DNA of 64,000 nucleotides from Bryum argenteum (lineage: Eukaryota > Streptophyta > Bryopsida > Bryales > Bryaceae): positions 18,520,727 to 18,584,726 of the forward strand of contig CM073327.1 in the NCBI GenBank assembly GCA_037043015.1, given 5' to 3'. Positions 11,001 through 22,341 of the stretch are shown here, piece after piece. The first letter of the stretch is position 1. Every line of letters starts with the position of its first letter. The notes beneath the pieces are model-generated. The model made no database searches, was not told the DNA's origin, and saw nothing but the letters and a program-made list of their open reading frames with translations. Both the position numbers and the translations under genes were made by a program.

Positions 11001-13449
11001 GATAATGGGTGGCACAAAGCCAATGTTGGCTGGAATTGTAAGTACATTGCTCCTTTCTTTTAATTTGAATTCCACAAGCTCGTTTAGCTCGAGTCGAGCT
11101 AAACGATCCCATGCTCGTTTAGCTCGACTCGAGCTAAACGATCTTATGCTCGTTTAGCTCAGGTCGAGCCGAACACTCTCATGGCTGTTTAGCTCGAGTC
11201 GAGCTAAACACTCTCATGCCTGTTTAGCTCGACTCGAGCTAAACACTCTCATGCCTGTTTAGCTCGCTTCGAGCTAGACACTCCCATGCTTATATCTCTT
11301 CATCATGTAATTTGTTCATGGCCTTTTAGCTCGAGTCGAGCTATTTCTTCTTACTCTTCTTATATGTTTCTCTCGCCTTCTTACAGATGTGCCAGGCTGA
11401 GACATATGTTGTTATCAGCGAGACCGAGAAGGAGGCTTATACGAATGCTGCGTCGGATTACCAACATCTCGACTACAACGATATCAACGTCGCAGCATAC
11501 GTCAATCCAGAAGCGAATCGCGGTCCCAAGCCTTCTGCTGAAGGGACAAAGAAGGGGAAGAAGAGGATGTCTAAGAAGAAGAGCACCCAGCCTGCAAGCG
11601 ACGACTCTTCCGCTTCTGAGCACGAGGATGATGATGAAGGTGATCCTTCTTCTCCGGCTGGGATGAATTCCCCCATGGATTCAGCTGGTCCTCTGGTTTC
11701 TCCTCCCGCCATTGACTGGGCTGCGGTGGCAATTCCGTCTAGTGCTGCTCGTGCTCCCCCTCGTGGTCGTGGTACTGCTCGTGCTCCCCCTCAGGGTCGT
11801 GGAAGCGTTCGAGCTCGGTCTTCTGCGTCACATGGTCGCGGTACAGCACGCGCCCCTCCCCGCGAATCTACCAAGCGTTCATCTTCTGAGGCGCGAGCTG
11901 GAGAGGCTTCTCGGTCCAGAAGCGCTTCTGTGCCTCAAGCACGGAGGGCGCTCGATGCCAACTTTGGGGCTGCGATGTCGCTTGGGACATTGAGAGCCCC
12001 CCCCGCGCTTGCTGCGTCGTGGTCCTCCATCGGAGGAGGATTTAGCTCGAGTCGAGCTAAACGAGCGATCTCTGGGGGTCGTCGATATTGGGGCGGCCGG
12101 AACTCCGGTTCGCACACACGTTCCACCCCGGGTTTCGGAGGAGGTTCGTTCAAAGAACTCGAACGATGGGATCTACCGGGATTTCTTTGGCGAAGACGAC
12201 GAAGAACCTGGGCAAGAGCGTGTGCCACGGGATGGATCATCATCCGACAGCTCACTCGTCGACCACCACGAGTATGAGGGTGCGGGCGATGGCGGCGGGG
12301 ATGACGATGACCAAGGTGATGATGCTGATCTCGCGGCCATGACCTTAGACGACGAGGTGGCTCCCGATCCATCCCAAAGAGGAGACTACATTGGCCCCTT
12401 CTCCCTTGCGCCCGCGGAGCCCTCCCAGGAGGCAGATTGAGAAGGGGAAGTATGACAAATGGTTAGTGAAAGGTGTTTGGAAGTACGAGGACGAGCCGGA
12501 GGATACCAAAGTAGTCCGGTTCTATGATTTCTCGGAAGAGCCTAGTTCTCCAAAGCCTTTGAGGGCTGAGGATGATCCTCTTCTTCCTGTCATGCCTCTG
12601 CTCACGGAGGAAGGAGAGCCTTCACAACCACCAGTGAAAGTGGAAGTTGTCGCCCCTTTGCTCACGAAGGATCAGAAGCGAGCTCAGAAGCGGCAAGAGA
12701 AGGAGGCTCAGAAGGCTCGCAAGGCAAAGGAAGAAGCAGAGAGAGAAGCGGCAAGAGAGAGGCAAAGGTTAGAAGACATCGCTCGAGTGGAGAAATTGGA
12801 GTCCACTTTCCTGAGCTCTCAGTCCGAGACCCGCATGGCACTAGGCAAGATGGAGCAGATGTTTCAGTCATTCGGGAATATCTTATCCCAACTGCCTAGT
12901 TTTCCTGTCCCCATTGCTTCCATCAACCCCGATCAACCTCGCCTCAGCATCTGTGACACGAGTCCACCAGCCATCGTCGCGCCTCCACAACCTCCCATCG
13001 TCGCGCCTGCACAGCCAGCCATCGTCGCGCCTCCACAACCTCCCATCGTCGCGCCTGCACAACCAGCCATCGTCGCGCCTCCACAGCCTCCTATTGTTGC
13101 TGAACCGGAGATCGCACCCCGCCCCATACCCCTCGAGATTTCGGAGAAGCCGGCGAAAGAGGCTGATGTCCCGATTGAGGCAGCGCCGACGCCGACCCAC
13201 TCTCCCGTGGCTGCTACCGAAGTTGTTCCTGCCCTTGACTCTCCCGTGCCTGCGACCGATGTTCTTCCTTCCCTTGACTCTCCCGGGGCTGCTACTGAGA
13301 CGGCTATAACTTCACCGGCAAATCCAGAGGTTAGTTACTATCCTTTCCTTGCTCTGCTATTCCCTCATCTCTTGAAGTTTTCGCATTTAGTAATCTTAAA
13401 GCCGGCGCTCCTTGTTTGACAGGAGTCCGGCACCGATGGCGGCGAGTAG
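8023..13449 (+). CDS. Large nuclear-type protein: H3-tail-like N-terminus, possible ParB-like and degenerate methyltransferase-like domains (several frameshifts)
   Basis: Model: exons 8021-8127, 8220-9555, 9692-11037, 11387-13329 and 13423-13449. All introns are GT-AG and each keeps phase (e.g. APE|VTYNM, RYE|AFAAAM, AGI|MCQAE, NPE|ESGTDGGE-stop). Exon 1 encodes MPRTKQTARIVQ, matching histone H3 over RTKQTAR. Exon 2 holds a conserved-looking block, then 'RFRIIDGQRPR' followed by a long helical segment, reminiscent of a ParB-like fold. Exon 3 contains 'CDLGLIDLRAVPG' and 'SSPGGKFLSIMGGTKPMLAG', which resemble motifs IV and I of amino-methyltransferases in the order IV then I, without a DPPY catalytic motif. 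Exon 4 has RGRGTARAPP-type basic repeats, acidic runs, a coiled coil (about 12660-12890) and five PPIVAPAQ-type repeats (about 12965-13100). Frame changes occur near 8905, 9003, 9100, 9270, 9740, 10665 and 12041. Splice signals are intact. The function is unproven; it could be a recent pseudogene or a gene damaged by assembly indels. Confidence 0.5.
8171..8191. repeat. Single degenerate palindrome unit in intron 2
   Basis: GTTAGCTCGA, centre A, TCGAGCTAAT, inside the 92-nt intron 8128-8219. The terminal bases have changed on both sides and no longer pair perfectly. Confidence 0.8.
9631..9651. repeat. Single palindrome unit in intron 3
   Basis: Perfect unit inside the 136-nt intron 9556-9691. 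The dyad extends two more bases on each side (GT...AC), flanks different from those of arrays 1 and 2 but still complementary. Confidence 0.9.
11083..11345. repeat. Palindrome array 3 (7 units, 35-bp pitch)
   Basis: Units start at 11083, 11118, 11153, 11188, 11223 and 11258, each exactly 35 bp apart, with a seventh at 11325. All lie in the 349-nt intron 11038-11386. Spacers are 14 nt with a central CATG (CGATCCCATGCTCG changing to CACTCTCATGCCTG). Flanks are CG...CG in the first units and TG...CA in later ones, complementary in both cases. The third and sixth units carry substitutions. Confidence 0.92.
12041..12061. repeat. Palindrome unit inside an exon
   Basis: A perfect unit lies within otherwise coding sequence. 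Upstream the plausible frame is ...RAPPALAASWSS; downstream the plausible frame (...NDGIYRDFFGEDDEEPG) is a different one. The frame switch falls at or close to the unit, as expected if the palindrome was inserted into the exon. An unrecognised intron here is the alternative. Confidence 0.75.
13330..13422 (+). other. Last intron of the plus-strand gene
   Basis: Donor CCAGAG|GTTAGT and acceptor TTTGACAG|GAGTCC, 93 nt. It joins NPE to the terminal exon ESGTDGGE-stop. No palindrome unit is present here. Confidence 0.5.
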
Positions 13450-13538
13450 GTCCACGAGTAGTCTCCAAATTATTGGATGCTGTTTCGCTTTTTGTACATA
13501 GTACAATTATTATCGTTGTACTTATTGAAACATCATTC

Positions 13539-13544
13539 AATAAA
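13539..13544 (+). terminator. Poly(A) signal AATAAA
   Basis: AATAAA lies 90 bases after the stop codon at 13447-13449 in an AT-rich tail, supporting the 3' end of the gene here. Confidence 0.5.
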
Positions 13545-13570
13545 ATTGAGACTCTTTTCTTTCAAATCAG

Positions 13571-15474
13571 TTTTTATCTTCAGTGAGTCTGCGTCCTTCT
13601 CATCACAAGGCCCTAAACTTCGTCCTTTTCTATCAGCCCCCTTATACGAATACCTTGTTCCGTCCGATTGCTTCAAAATCCCCACCAACCACCTCATGTT
13701 ACCTCTGGGGTGTGGCGGTTCAGCATCTGTCAATCTTTGCCCGATTCTTTGCATACTTGAGATTTTGCAAGGTACACACCCTCTTGTTTTAATACCATTT
13801 GCCATTGTTACGTGTTCCCTCAATGCGGGCGGGTCCGTCCAAACATCCCAAACAGCGATCTCGCCCGAGCTACCCATTACGCATATCTCCCGCAGATCTT
13901 TTTACGGTCCAAGCCCAAGTGGTTGAATGTGATGTTGGAGCCGGACGGGGTTCTATGTTCGATGGCCTCTGTGTCTACCCCAAAGCCTCGCCGAGTGCTG
14001 TCTTTTCCGGATCCCAATAATCCTCCGGTGTTTTCCTCCACCGTCCCAACCTTAGTTGCCGGGAGGGTCGCTCTCATCGTCGTCCCGGGTTGACAGGTTC
14101 CTTCGCTTACTTAATTTGTTACGCCACGTCCACGCCTGGAGTACCGTAGATCCTAAGGTTGTACATGGACTCTGCTCCTTTTTGTTCTCGGTCGACGCTT
14201 CCCTGGACTTGTCTTGGCTTCCAACCAATGCGATAATCTGTTGTTGAAGAATTACGCATTCGCCAAGTACCCCGCACGACAAATCCCATCCTCTTAAAAT
14301 ATCCTCGACGGTTTGTATCCTAGGAAGGGTGCCAATTTCAATGACGACAACTTGCTCATTGTCGATTCGAAGCCCGAGACTTGCATTGCGGTTCCCACAA
14401 AGAACACACTTTTCACTGTTCTGTGGAACCATTCCTGTCCCGAGGATCCAAAGTCCGACTTCTTGAAGAGGATAGGCGAGATATGTCTTTCCGTGCATTT
14501 GAACGGTCCTGAAAATTTCGCCGAGACTATGCGCCATCGTAGACCCACGCAAAATGAACTGTCGAAGGACTCAGAGTTGTATATGCTCTTGAGCCGTAAT
14601 CTTCCATATATGTGGAATCAGGACCGAATCAGTGGGAAGAATTTGCCTTAAATTCTTTTATCAGTGGTATTGTTCTGGTTTTTACCCTAGGAACGCTTAT
14701 GTTTAACGATTGCTTAGATCCAGATATAATGTAGATCGATTGGTGAATCCACCCTCGACATACATGATTATATGCGTTCTTATTTTGTGTACCTTTTTCA
14801 TTGCACTTAGCGTCTTGGACTCACTTGCTAATATGGTTGTGTTTATGAACCAGGTTGCTGCTGTTGGACGTCAGCTCTCTCCACATGCATCATGTGCTTT
14901 GCAAGCAAATCTTGTAATTGGTCCTTCGACGGTTTTGAGGATTCCATTACAAGTGACGACTCGAGAACTTTCTCGAGCGAATGCGGGACGGCTTATCTAC
15001 TTTGCTCCGGACGATCGTCGGTCAGAGACTACACGAAGGAGGACATGGATAATGACGATGATGGTGTAGTCAACAGTCCCCCTATTGAGATTCAACCAGT
15101 TATTGCAACCGGCAATGATCGAATCGGTGTTATGACCTCGGTTGCAGCGGCACCCCAAGGTGATCTTTGTATCCATAACAACCCCGTCGTCGACGCCCGT
15201 GCCTATTTAGCTCGTCTCGAGCTAAATAGTTCCTTGCCAAATCTTTGGGCTCATTGCTCCTTATCTCTTGGGGCAAACACTCGCGTTCATCCAACACGAT
15301 TTTCGATCGAGTCTCACCGTCTTTTTACGGAGACGTGCACCGCGTCGTAGAAGTGGTGGGCTTATGGAGATGGACGAACCTGCCTTCTCTAAATACACTC
15401 GTAGTGACGACCCTCTATTCACTAAGAATGATACTTCTGGTGATACCTCTTCTCCGCCACGTCGTAATTGGTAG
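13571..15474 (+). pseudogene. Decayed gene downstream, possible methyltransferase-like relative
   Basis: Coding-like blocks in shifting frames: NFVLFYQPPYTNTL (about 13610), 'KWLNVMLEPDGVLCSMASVS' ending RVALIVVPG-stop (about 13912-14093), a block from 14313 to 14651 (DDNLLIVDSKPETCIAVP ... SELYMLLSRNLPYM), acidic KEDMDNDDDG (about 15040), and a C-terminus MEMDEPAFSKY...PPRRNW-stop at 15474. QPPY resembles a variant xPPY catalytic motif of adenine or cytosine amino-methyltransferases, and the LEPDGVLCSMASV segment resembles the strand after it; both are weak inferences. Introns are likely (acceptor TTATCTTCAG near 13580, donor CAAG|GTACAC near 13770). Whether this is a separate gene or an old tandem relative of its upstream neighbour is undecided. 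Confidence 0.35.
15206..15226. repeat. Single palindrome unit, rightmost copy
   Basis: TTTAGCTCG, then TC, then TCGAGCTAAA, with a variant centre. Flanks CTA...TAG extend the dyad by three pairs. No further copies are seen to the right. Confidence 0.85.
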
Positions 15475-15515
15475 ATTAATTTAGTGCCTACCTGTTGGAG
15501 GTCTACAATTACACC

Positions 15516-15548
15516 AATAAATTGTATTTGTGCTTTCATATGAATAAA
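15516..15548 (+). terminator. Two AATAAA poly(A) signals
   Basis: AATAAA at 15516-15521 and 15543-15548, shortly after the stop at 15474 of the decayed gene. Confidence 0.4.
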
Positions 15549-15758
15549 ATTTACTCTTGGGGTAGCATATTTCTTAGCTTGCGTTTTGAAATCTTTACTA
15601 GTATTGTCTTTTATATTGAGAAAATTCATCGTTATCAGTAAAAACCTGGTGATTTGGTAACTAATCAGGTCAGAATCGATCTAAATGGAAGTCTGCCTAA
15701 TTACCAAAATCAGTATATATTCCCATTATAACGAATTACGTGTTTTCGACACTTTCTA

Positions 15759-15905
15759 GAGGTGTTCATTGACGACTTCGCCGTCTTCAGCGCGAGGACG
15801 GATCACCTCAGCTACCTGCGGAGGACGTTCCAGAGATGCAGAGAGACATGGCTCAAGCTGCATCCGGGTAAGTGTTTCTTCGGAATGCTATCCGGGGTGA
15901 AAGCA
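15759..15905 (+). pseudogene. Orphan Ty3/gypsy reverse transcriptase fragment
   Basis: About 50 codons read VFIDDFAVFS, then LKLHPGKCFFGMLSGV. The FxDD catalytic strand and the downstream LHPxKC motif are those of gypsy-type reverse transcriptases. Nothing else of the element is recognisable on either side. Sequence from 15906 to 16540 shows no gene or TE end that I can identify. Confidence 0.7.
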
Positions 15906-16540
15906 TGCTAGGGTGGCACAAAAAGTACGTTACCGTCCCAAGTGACTGTGAACTTGCATGTTCAAAGGCCGTTTTTGGATTCCTCCACCTCCCGAAGTAC
16001 TAAAGTTTTTGTAGATTATGGTAGAAGACATTATGAATATTCCAAATCTATTGATCACTTTATCTAAAAATAGGTGGAACATTCCTTTATTTGCACTTTG
16101 GGGTGTATAGGGTACTTCGTCGCAGTGTGTAAAAATCACACAAAGTACTCACTTTTTGATAAAATTAAGTTGCAAAGTACTCAAAAAATTATATGGATAG
16201 AAAGGGCATAGTGTAAGGCTTCTCATGGTGCATAGAAACCTCCCTAAAACTCAAATTTTCCTTGCTATTTTTAGCGGTCAAGGTGCAAAACCATTGACAT
16301 GGTTTAATTCAGTCAAAAATAAATGAAATTTGATTTATTTTTTGCAATCGGATAGAGAAGACTGATCTATAGTCTGGTAGGTTTAAGACGAGCCATTTTT
16401 TGGCGCCAAGGTCCATGCGCAGGAAGTGCGGGAAAATCATGAATGAGTACACTGGGAGTACTACGAGTACTTAAGCGTTCCGATTTTAGTAAGATTCGTG
16501 GGAGCTGGAGGCGCAATTCCTGGCTTTCTCCTTCGGCGTT

Positions 16541-19500
16541 TGTCGTAACGTGCTTTCCCGATTCGTGCCCGGATAACCCTTTTTCGTGGTAAAAGAGGTT
16601 TCCCAAACAAGAACCCGAGTATTCGTCCACGGAGATCCTGTGAAGTGCAAGGACGACAGTTTCCACCAGTTAGCAAACCCGGATTTGTGCTATCCGGGTA
16701 TTGTCCTATCACCCCTGTATCCTGTATCCTGTCCTGGAAAAAGCTGCCCGGGCAGGAGAAGGTGGGTGGGGGTTTCGTCTTAGTGGTTTAGTTTAGCCTC
16801 TGTATTCACCTCAGAGGGGTTTTCCCGGATTTAGATAAGTGGAGGGGTTAGACCACTGCTCCCGTTGATTAACGTGACCGGAAAGGTCACGAGACGTTCT
16901 CTCTCCTTACCCTGTTAGGAACTTCCCTTATACCTCCCTCTACGCCCGGACTCTAGATCCACGCGCATGTCACAAAGGTTGGTATCCGGTTCTCCTATGG
17001 TCCGGTTATCACAACTCACTACCCGGTTTAGTAGATCCCGGGTTACTGGACTGGGGGTGGTGCGACTGACCCGGAGTCCACCGCGATTACCTACACACCA
17101 ACCCGCCTACCCGGACTTCAGCAACCAGGGGGACTCGACCGAGTGCAGCCTCGGGAGTCGGTTAAGCGGCAGGAATCTTTCCTGGCCACTGTAATCCTGG
17201 GAGCTGCACGGACAGGCTAGGCAGTGCCCTAAGTAAGAGGTGCCGTTCGTTGGCCGCACTCCTCTCCTACCAGCTTCTCTACCCTCCTTTCTACTCTCCG
17301 TTCAAAGACGGAACCGTTATCTCTTGCCCGGACAGCAAGGGCCTTCTGGACTTCGCAACACTCCCAGCACAGCCTACAAGACAGGAAAGAGGAAAGTTTG
17401 CACAAACCCACACCCACACACTCACACGCGCACACACAATGAGAATGGAGAAAAGGGCGTACTTGCAACTGCATTAGGGTGCTGCAAAAGGCACAAAAAG
17501 ACCCCGAGGGGGTATCCTCCCCTCGGCTAAATAGCAGATCCTCCCTGGCATCCCAGAAGAGGACAAAAGTTCCTCGCCAGGGAATCTTTCTAAATCCTAC
17601 CCCTAGTCAGCCTAGCGCCGTCATTCTCCTATCTGCAATAAAAGCACAACTAAATCTCGATCCGAGATATCTGCCCACAGCTACTTCCGTCCTGATCATC
17701 CTCCTCCTTCCTGACAGTTACGGTGCCTCGGTAGTCGTGGAGGTACCGTCCCCCTGCATCTTCGGCCCGGGTTGAGAGGTGATCTCCTCCTCCTCTCCCT
17801 CCTCGCCATGTGCCGATGCAGCTCCCCCGCCGTCCACCAGCTCAGTATCAACAGAAGGAGCGGGGGCCGAGGTATCCGGAAATACCTCCCCGGTCTCCGG
17901 GACCTCCACCAACTCCTCGGGTATGAGGGGGGTGGTCTCCGAGGTGTGGGCTGAGCCAGGGGGACCCTCGGGGACAGGAGATCCCGCGATGGAAATTGCC
18001 GGTGCCGGTAGAGCCTGGAGTGCCTCGATCCCCTGTTTGGGTGGATGGGGGTCGGTCCTCTCGTCTTCTCCTGGTTGGATCGTGGCCTCCGGGGCGGGAG
18101 CAGGGCTCTCATCCCTGGGGTCCACTATCCGGTCAGGAGGAATCGGGGAGGAAGTCCTGCTGTCCGCCTCTATCCGGGAAGCTCTCTCCTCGGGGGGAAC
18201 TTCTTCCTTGGCCGCCTCTTTCTCTTCGCGGGTATCCTCGGGGAGGAGTGGCAGTACGCTTGCCCCGGCCGGAACCTTTTCCGGGCTGCGGACGGGTGGA
18301 GGAATGGGCTCCTCCATGGCTACGGGGTCGGCAAACTCCCCTTCCTCTGCCCGGGCAGCCTCAACAGACTCGGATGCTACCCGGGTAGGAGGGTTTTCAA
18401 CTACCTCCGGTGGGGGTGCTTCTCCGGGAAAGGCCTTAGCCATTTCCCCGATGAGGGTCCTCATCTCCTGGAGGGCTCCTTCCATCCTCTCCGCGGCCTT
18501 CTTCATGTATGCCGCCATCCGGGTTGGGAGGTCCGATCCCGATGCCTGGAATTGGGCGTCGAGCAGCTGAGCCTTCAGCTGTGCCTCTCCGGGTGCATAC
18601 AGGAATCTCCTGAGCCCGAAAAGGTGCTGCCGAGCGTACCCCTGCCGCTTAGACAGTTCCTCCTCCAACTGCTGGATTTCCCGGGCTTGCCGAAGGATGA
18701 TGAGGGACCCCTCGTTGATGCTTGCCCGGGCTGCCGCATTCTCATGGACTAGATCCCGCACCATGTCGGGGTACCGCTCCACCTGGCCAGTCCGGAGAGC
18801 TACCGATATCCCGCGGGGGCCTTCGCGCATTTGCGGATGCTCTTGCGTGCATACGTGCAAAGCGTGGGCGATCGGTTGCAAGGGGTGTTCCTTCGTTATC
18901 CGGAATGGGGGTACCGGGAGGCGTAGGTCGATCTCCTGCCTCCGCGGGGTGAAATCCTCCCACCCGGGTAACCGATCGGTGTTGGCTGGTGCCGTCTCTC
19001 CTTGTGCCCGGGTAGTGGGGACAGGAGAGGGCTGTCCAGTCGCCCCCTCCTCCTCCGAGTCTGAGGACTCCTCCATCACCCTTTTCCCTTTCCTCCGGGC
19101 GTCTCCTTCCCGGGCGAGGTGGGTCGCCGTATGGCCGGAATAGCCCCGACGACCGGTTCGAGGGGTTCGGCCCGGACAAGCAGGGGAAGTAGCAGGGGTC
19201 GCGGTAGTGTCCTCCCTGGGCCTGGTAAGCTTCCTCCGAATCCGGGGTCAAGGACTCTCGGAGGGGAGGTCCGCCCTCCTCTTCTTGGCGTACGTTGGGT
19301 CTCCCCACTCGATTTCTCCTGCAGCTGGCGGGGGCACGGGCTCACCTACCGGATCGTCGCTAGGGAGAAGAAGTCCGCAGTATGCTCTCGGCTGTACTTC
19401 CCGGGTCGGAGTAGGTGCTTCCGGGTAGGATCTTCTCGCGGGAGTGCTCCTTCCGCCTCAGCCTCTCCTGGTTGCGCTATAATTGCTACCTCCTGCCTTC

Positions 19501-22341
19501 CCGGGGGAGAGGAAGCCTCAGCCTCCACGAACCTTAGCACCCGTCCGGATTTTCTCCGGTGTAGGACGGGGAGTTCCTCTCCGTCACTGTCGTTTCCCTG
19601 CACCGGTCTGAGAGGTGGTGGAGAGGCGATTGCAGAGGTCGGAGGCGTTGCCATGGCTACTGGGGAGCTCTCCTCCCGTCCGGGTAGGATCGGGCTCTGG
19701 TGGCTCGATCCGGTTGCAGCTCCACTCCGGGTTGCCATCCGGTGGGCCGTGGCCGGCCGGGTGTGGTGGCTCCCTCCCGGGCGGGGTAGCGGAGCGACCT
19801 CCTCTCGCCGGGAGGATGGCTGCTCCTCCTGCACCAGGTCCTGGCGCTCCCTCATCTCCTGGCCGGGGTGCTTCTGCTCCTGTCCTCCACGGTCTCTGCT
19901 CTCCTGGGCCCGGCGGTCCTGGTGGTGCAGGAGGTGGAGGTGGTGGGAGTGCCCCTGCTCCGGGGGCGGGCATCCTGGGGAGTAGCTTGGCCGCAGCAGG
20001 AACTCCCACCTCGGGAATCTGCTCCCCGGGAAACATGTCCCGTCTGCCCTCCATGAGCATCCTGAGGAGGGTGATCTCACCCGGATTGAGGCACTCGTAA
20101 TGCGCGTACAGGTGGTACACGTATGGTGCCAGGGGACAGCCCTTCACACTGACGGCCTTCTTCGAGGCCGGGACGATTACCTCCTCAAGGATGTGCCCCC
20201 ACCCTACGCGCTTCCGGCCCAGGTAGGACTCCATGATCGCCTTCAGGTGCCGGTTTGACACAAATTGTGGCTTCTCCGGGTTGAGGATCGGCGCCAGGAA
20301 CCTGAGCAGACGCCGCTCCCGAGCATTTGCGCAATCCTCTACTCGGTAGCCGTCGTGCTCGTGCGCGGGGTTGTGGAACATCCCACCGAGGGAGGGATCG
20401 TTCCTCACCTGAATGTATCCGGTGGAGGAGTCCGGAAAGCCGTATGTCGCCCTCCAGCACGCCTCCTGCCAAAAGTGCGGCTTGGCCCGGACAGGGTTGT
20501 CGGCGAAAGTCGGTGGATCTGTCCGGACACGGCCTCCTCGATAATCCCTGCATCCTCCACATTCCAGGGCACCCAATGCAATCCTCGCGCACCCCATCCG
20601 CGTCAAGTCTCCGCACCAATCGCGCCCGGCATCCACCGCCATTGGAATACCAGCCTGGATAATCTTGCTCCTAATCCGCGAAGCTCTCTCCCCGGCCATG
20701 TCTCCGTACTCCTCCTCTCCGGGCTATGGTGTGCAGGACGGCCGCGTGTCTGAGCTCGTGCGTGAGATTTGGGGAGCAACTCGATCGGCAATGGCGCACG
20801 AAAAACGAGGAAGAGAGGAGAGGGGGGGGGGGAAATCAAAAAGGAAGGACAACGGCCTTCCCCGTGCCATTAACGACAAAAGAGAGTGGGGGAGGTGGTG
20901 TCGTGAGTTACCAAACCGAGAAGACCAAAAAAATAGCCCAATTTTACTTATACAACCTAGCAAAATGGTCCACCTTCCGGGTAACGTTCCACGGAGATTC
21001 TGTGAAGTGTGAAAGCAAGATAAAGACCGGTTTGGCTACCGGTTTGACGCTACAACGACCAACCCAACCTGAGTACACCGGGTCAGCAGGCTCGGTGGTT
21101 TAGACCTCTTTGTTTCCTTGACCCAAAAACCCCAGGGTGACCTATTTGGTGCTGATCCGGTTTCCCCTTTCAGCTCAAATGGTACCCCATCCGGTTAGGA
21201 CCTAGTAACCAGGGGTGATTTAGTTTAACCTCCGTAAATCCTCGGAGGGATCCTTCCTATTAGTTTGGAAAAGCGCGGAATTTCGCTCTCTACCGGATGT
21301 TCCAGGTGACCGGAGTTTCACCTTTGTACATTCTATTATCCTCACTCCTCCTGGAGTTAGTCCCTTATTACAACTGCCACTTTCCGGGTTCCATCCCAAA
21401 CAGTGGGTCACACAGCTGACAATCCGGTTCTCTCCTCTTACTTAATCCAAGAAGGGGGGTTTTTACTTGCCACTCGGAGTTCAGTGAGTGGCATCCCACC
21501 ACTAGACCTGTGAAGTCCCCACTAACGGATCCGGGAAGGGTTTGTCAATAACCAAGGCTGCGTACACCTCCGGGGTGGAGCTCCCTCAACCGAATATCCC
21601 GTCCGGGAGGTTGACGGTTAGAGCGGCTTTACTCGCCAGCTGCGACGTCTCTGCCCACTCCGGATGATGTAGCAATTCTCACTAACTGACTAAACACGCT
21701 CTCGAGACTAGTCGGGTTCTCTCACTCGGACTTCTCCCTGACCGTACTACCCCTTCAACACTCCTCCACCGAGTGCTAAAATGGCGACTACCGAATCAGC
21801 AAGGGACTCTCTGCGCCCACTCCAGCGTCCAGACCTTACTTACATGCACACAACCCCGGAATCCCCAGACTCACAACAAATACAACAAGGTGCGAGTTTA
21901 TGGGACGCAAGTTCAACCTTTACTCACAATTGTGGAAATCACAGAGAGACCCGAAGTGCTCCGCAGAGCCTTCGCTAAGTGAGGGGATTCGGATTTCCCG
22001 GAAACCCTATCAGATCCGGAATTCCCGGGCCTCCGAGATTCCCGGGTGAGTGGCCAAAAAGGCATCTACTATTTCTGACTACTTCTAACCTAACTAATTA
22101 CTAATTAATATCTTCTTCCGGCGGCGTGGGGCGGCTCGAGGGGTCTGGCGGCGGGGTATTCCTCCTGGGAGTGCCTTTCCACTCGCGGGGAGGGGAATCA
22201 GCCTCTTTGATCGACCCGAGTGTCGATGTAAAACCTCGGGTTTTACTGTGTCCTCCGGCTCTTCCACCTGTCCCGGAGTGCCTTCAACTTCGATGGAGGG
22301 GGCACGGGTTGGACTTCCACTTCTTCCTGAGGGACCACGGG
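16541..22341 (-). mobile_element. Truncated 3' LTR of a giant-LTR gypsy element (copy A1)
   Basis: On the plus strand this begins TGTCGTAACGTGC, the same terminus as at 26673 next to a primer-binding site, so on the minus strand it is the 3' end of an LTR. It contains a non-coding block (16541-17717, including a CA-rich microsatellite near 17400-17440), a gag-like gene on the minus strand (17718-20699), a second non-coding block (20700-22100), and the 3' end of a second gag-like gene (22100-22341). It is cut at 22341 by a Chromo-1 LTR. The layout is colinear with 26673-32750. Confidence 0.65.
17718..20699 (-). pseudogene. LTR-encoded gag-like protein, frameshifted copy
   Basis: The start is MAGERASRIRSKIIQAG at 20699. 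It is homologous along its length to the intact 1010-codon copy at 27848-30880. The frame is broken into successive segments: 20699-19584, 20080-19346, 19345-19076 and 19079-17718, i.e. at least three indels. Segments preserved are the N-terminal domain (LNPEKPQFVSNRHLKAIMES...KGCPLAPYVYHLY), a proline-rich stretch, and the helical C-terminal part (KQGYARQHLFGL-type through AAYMKKAAERMEGALQEM). Confidence 0.75.
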
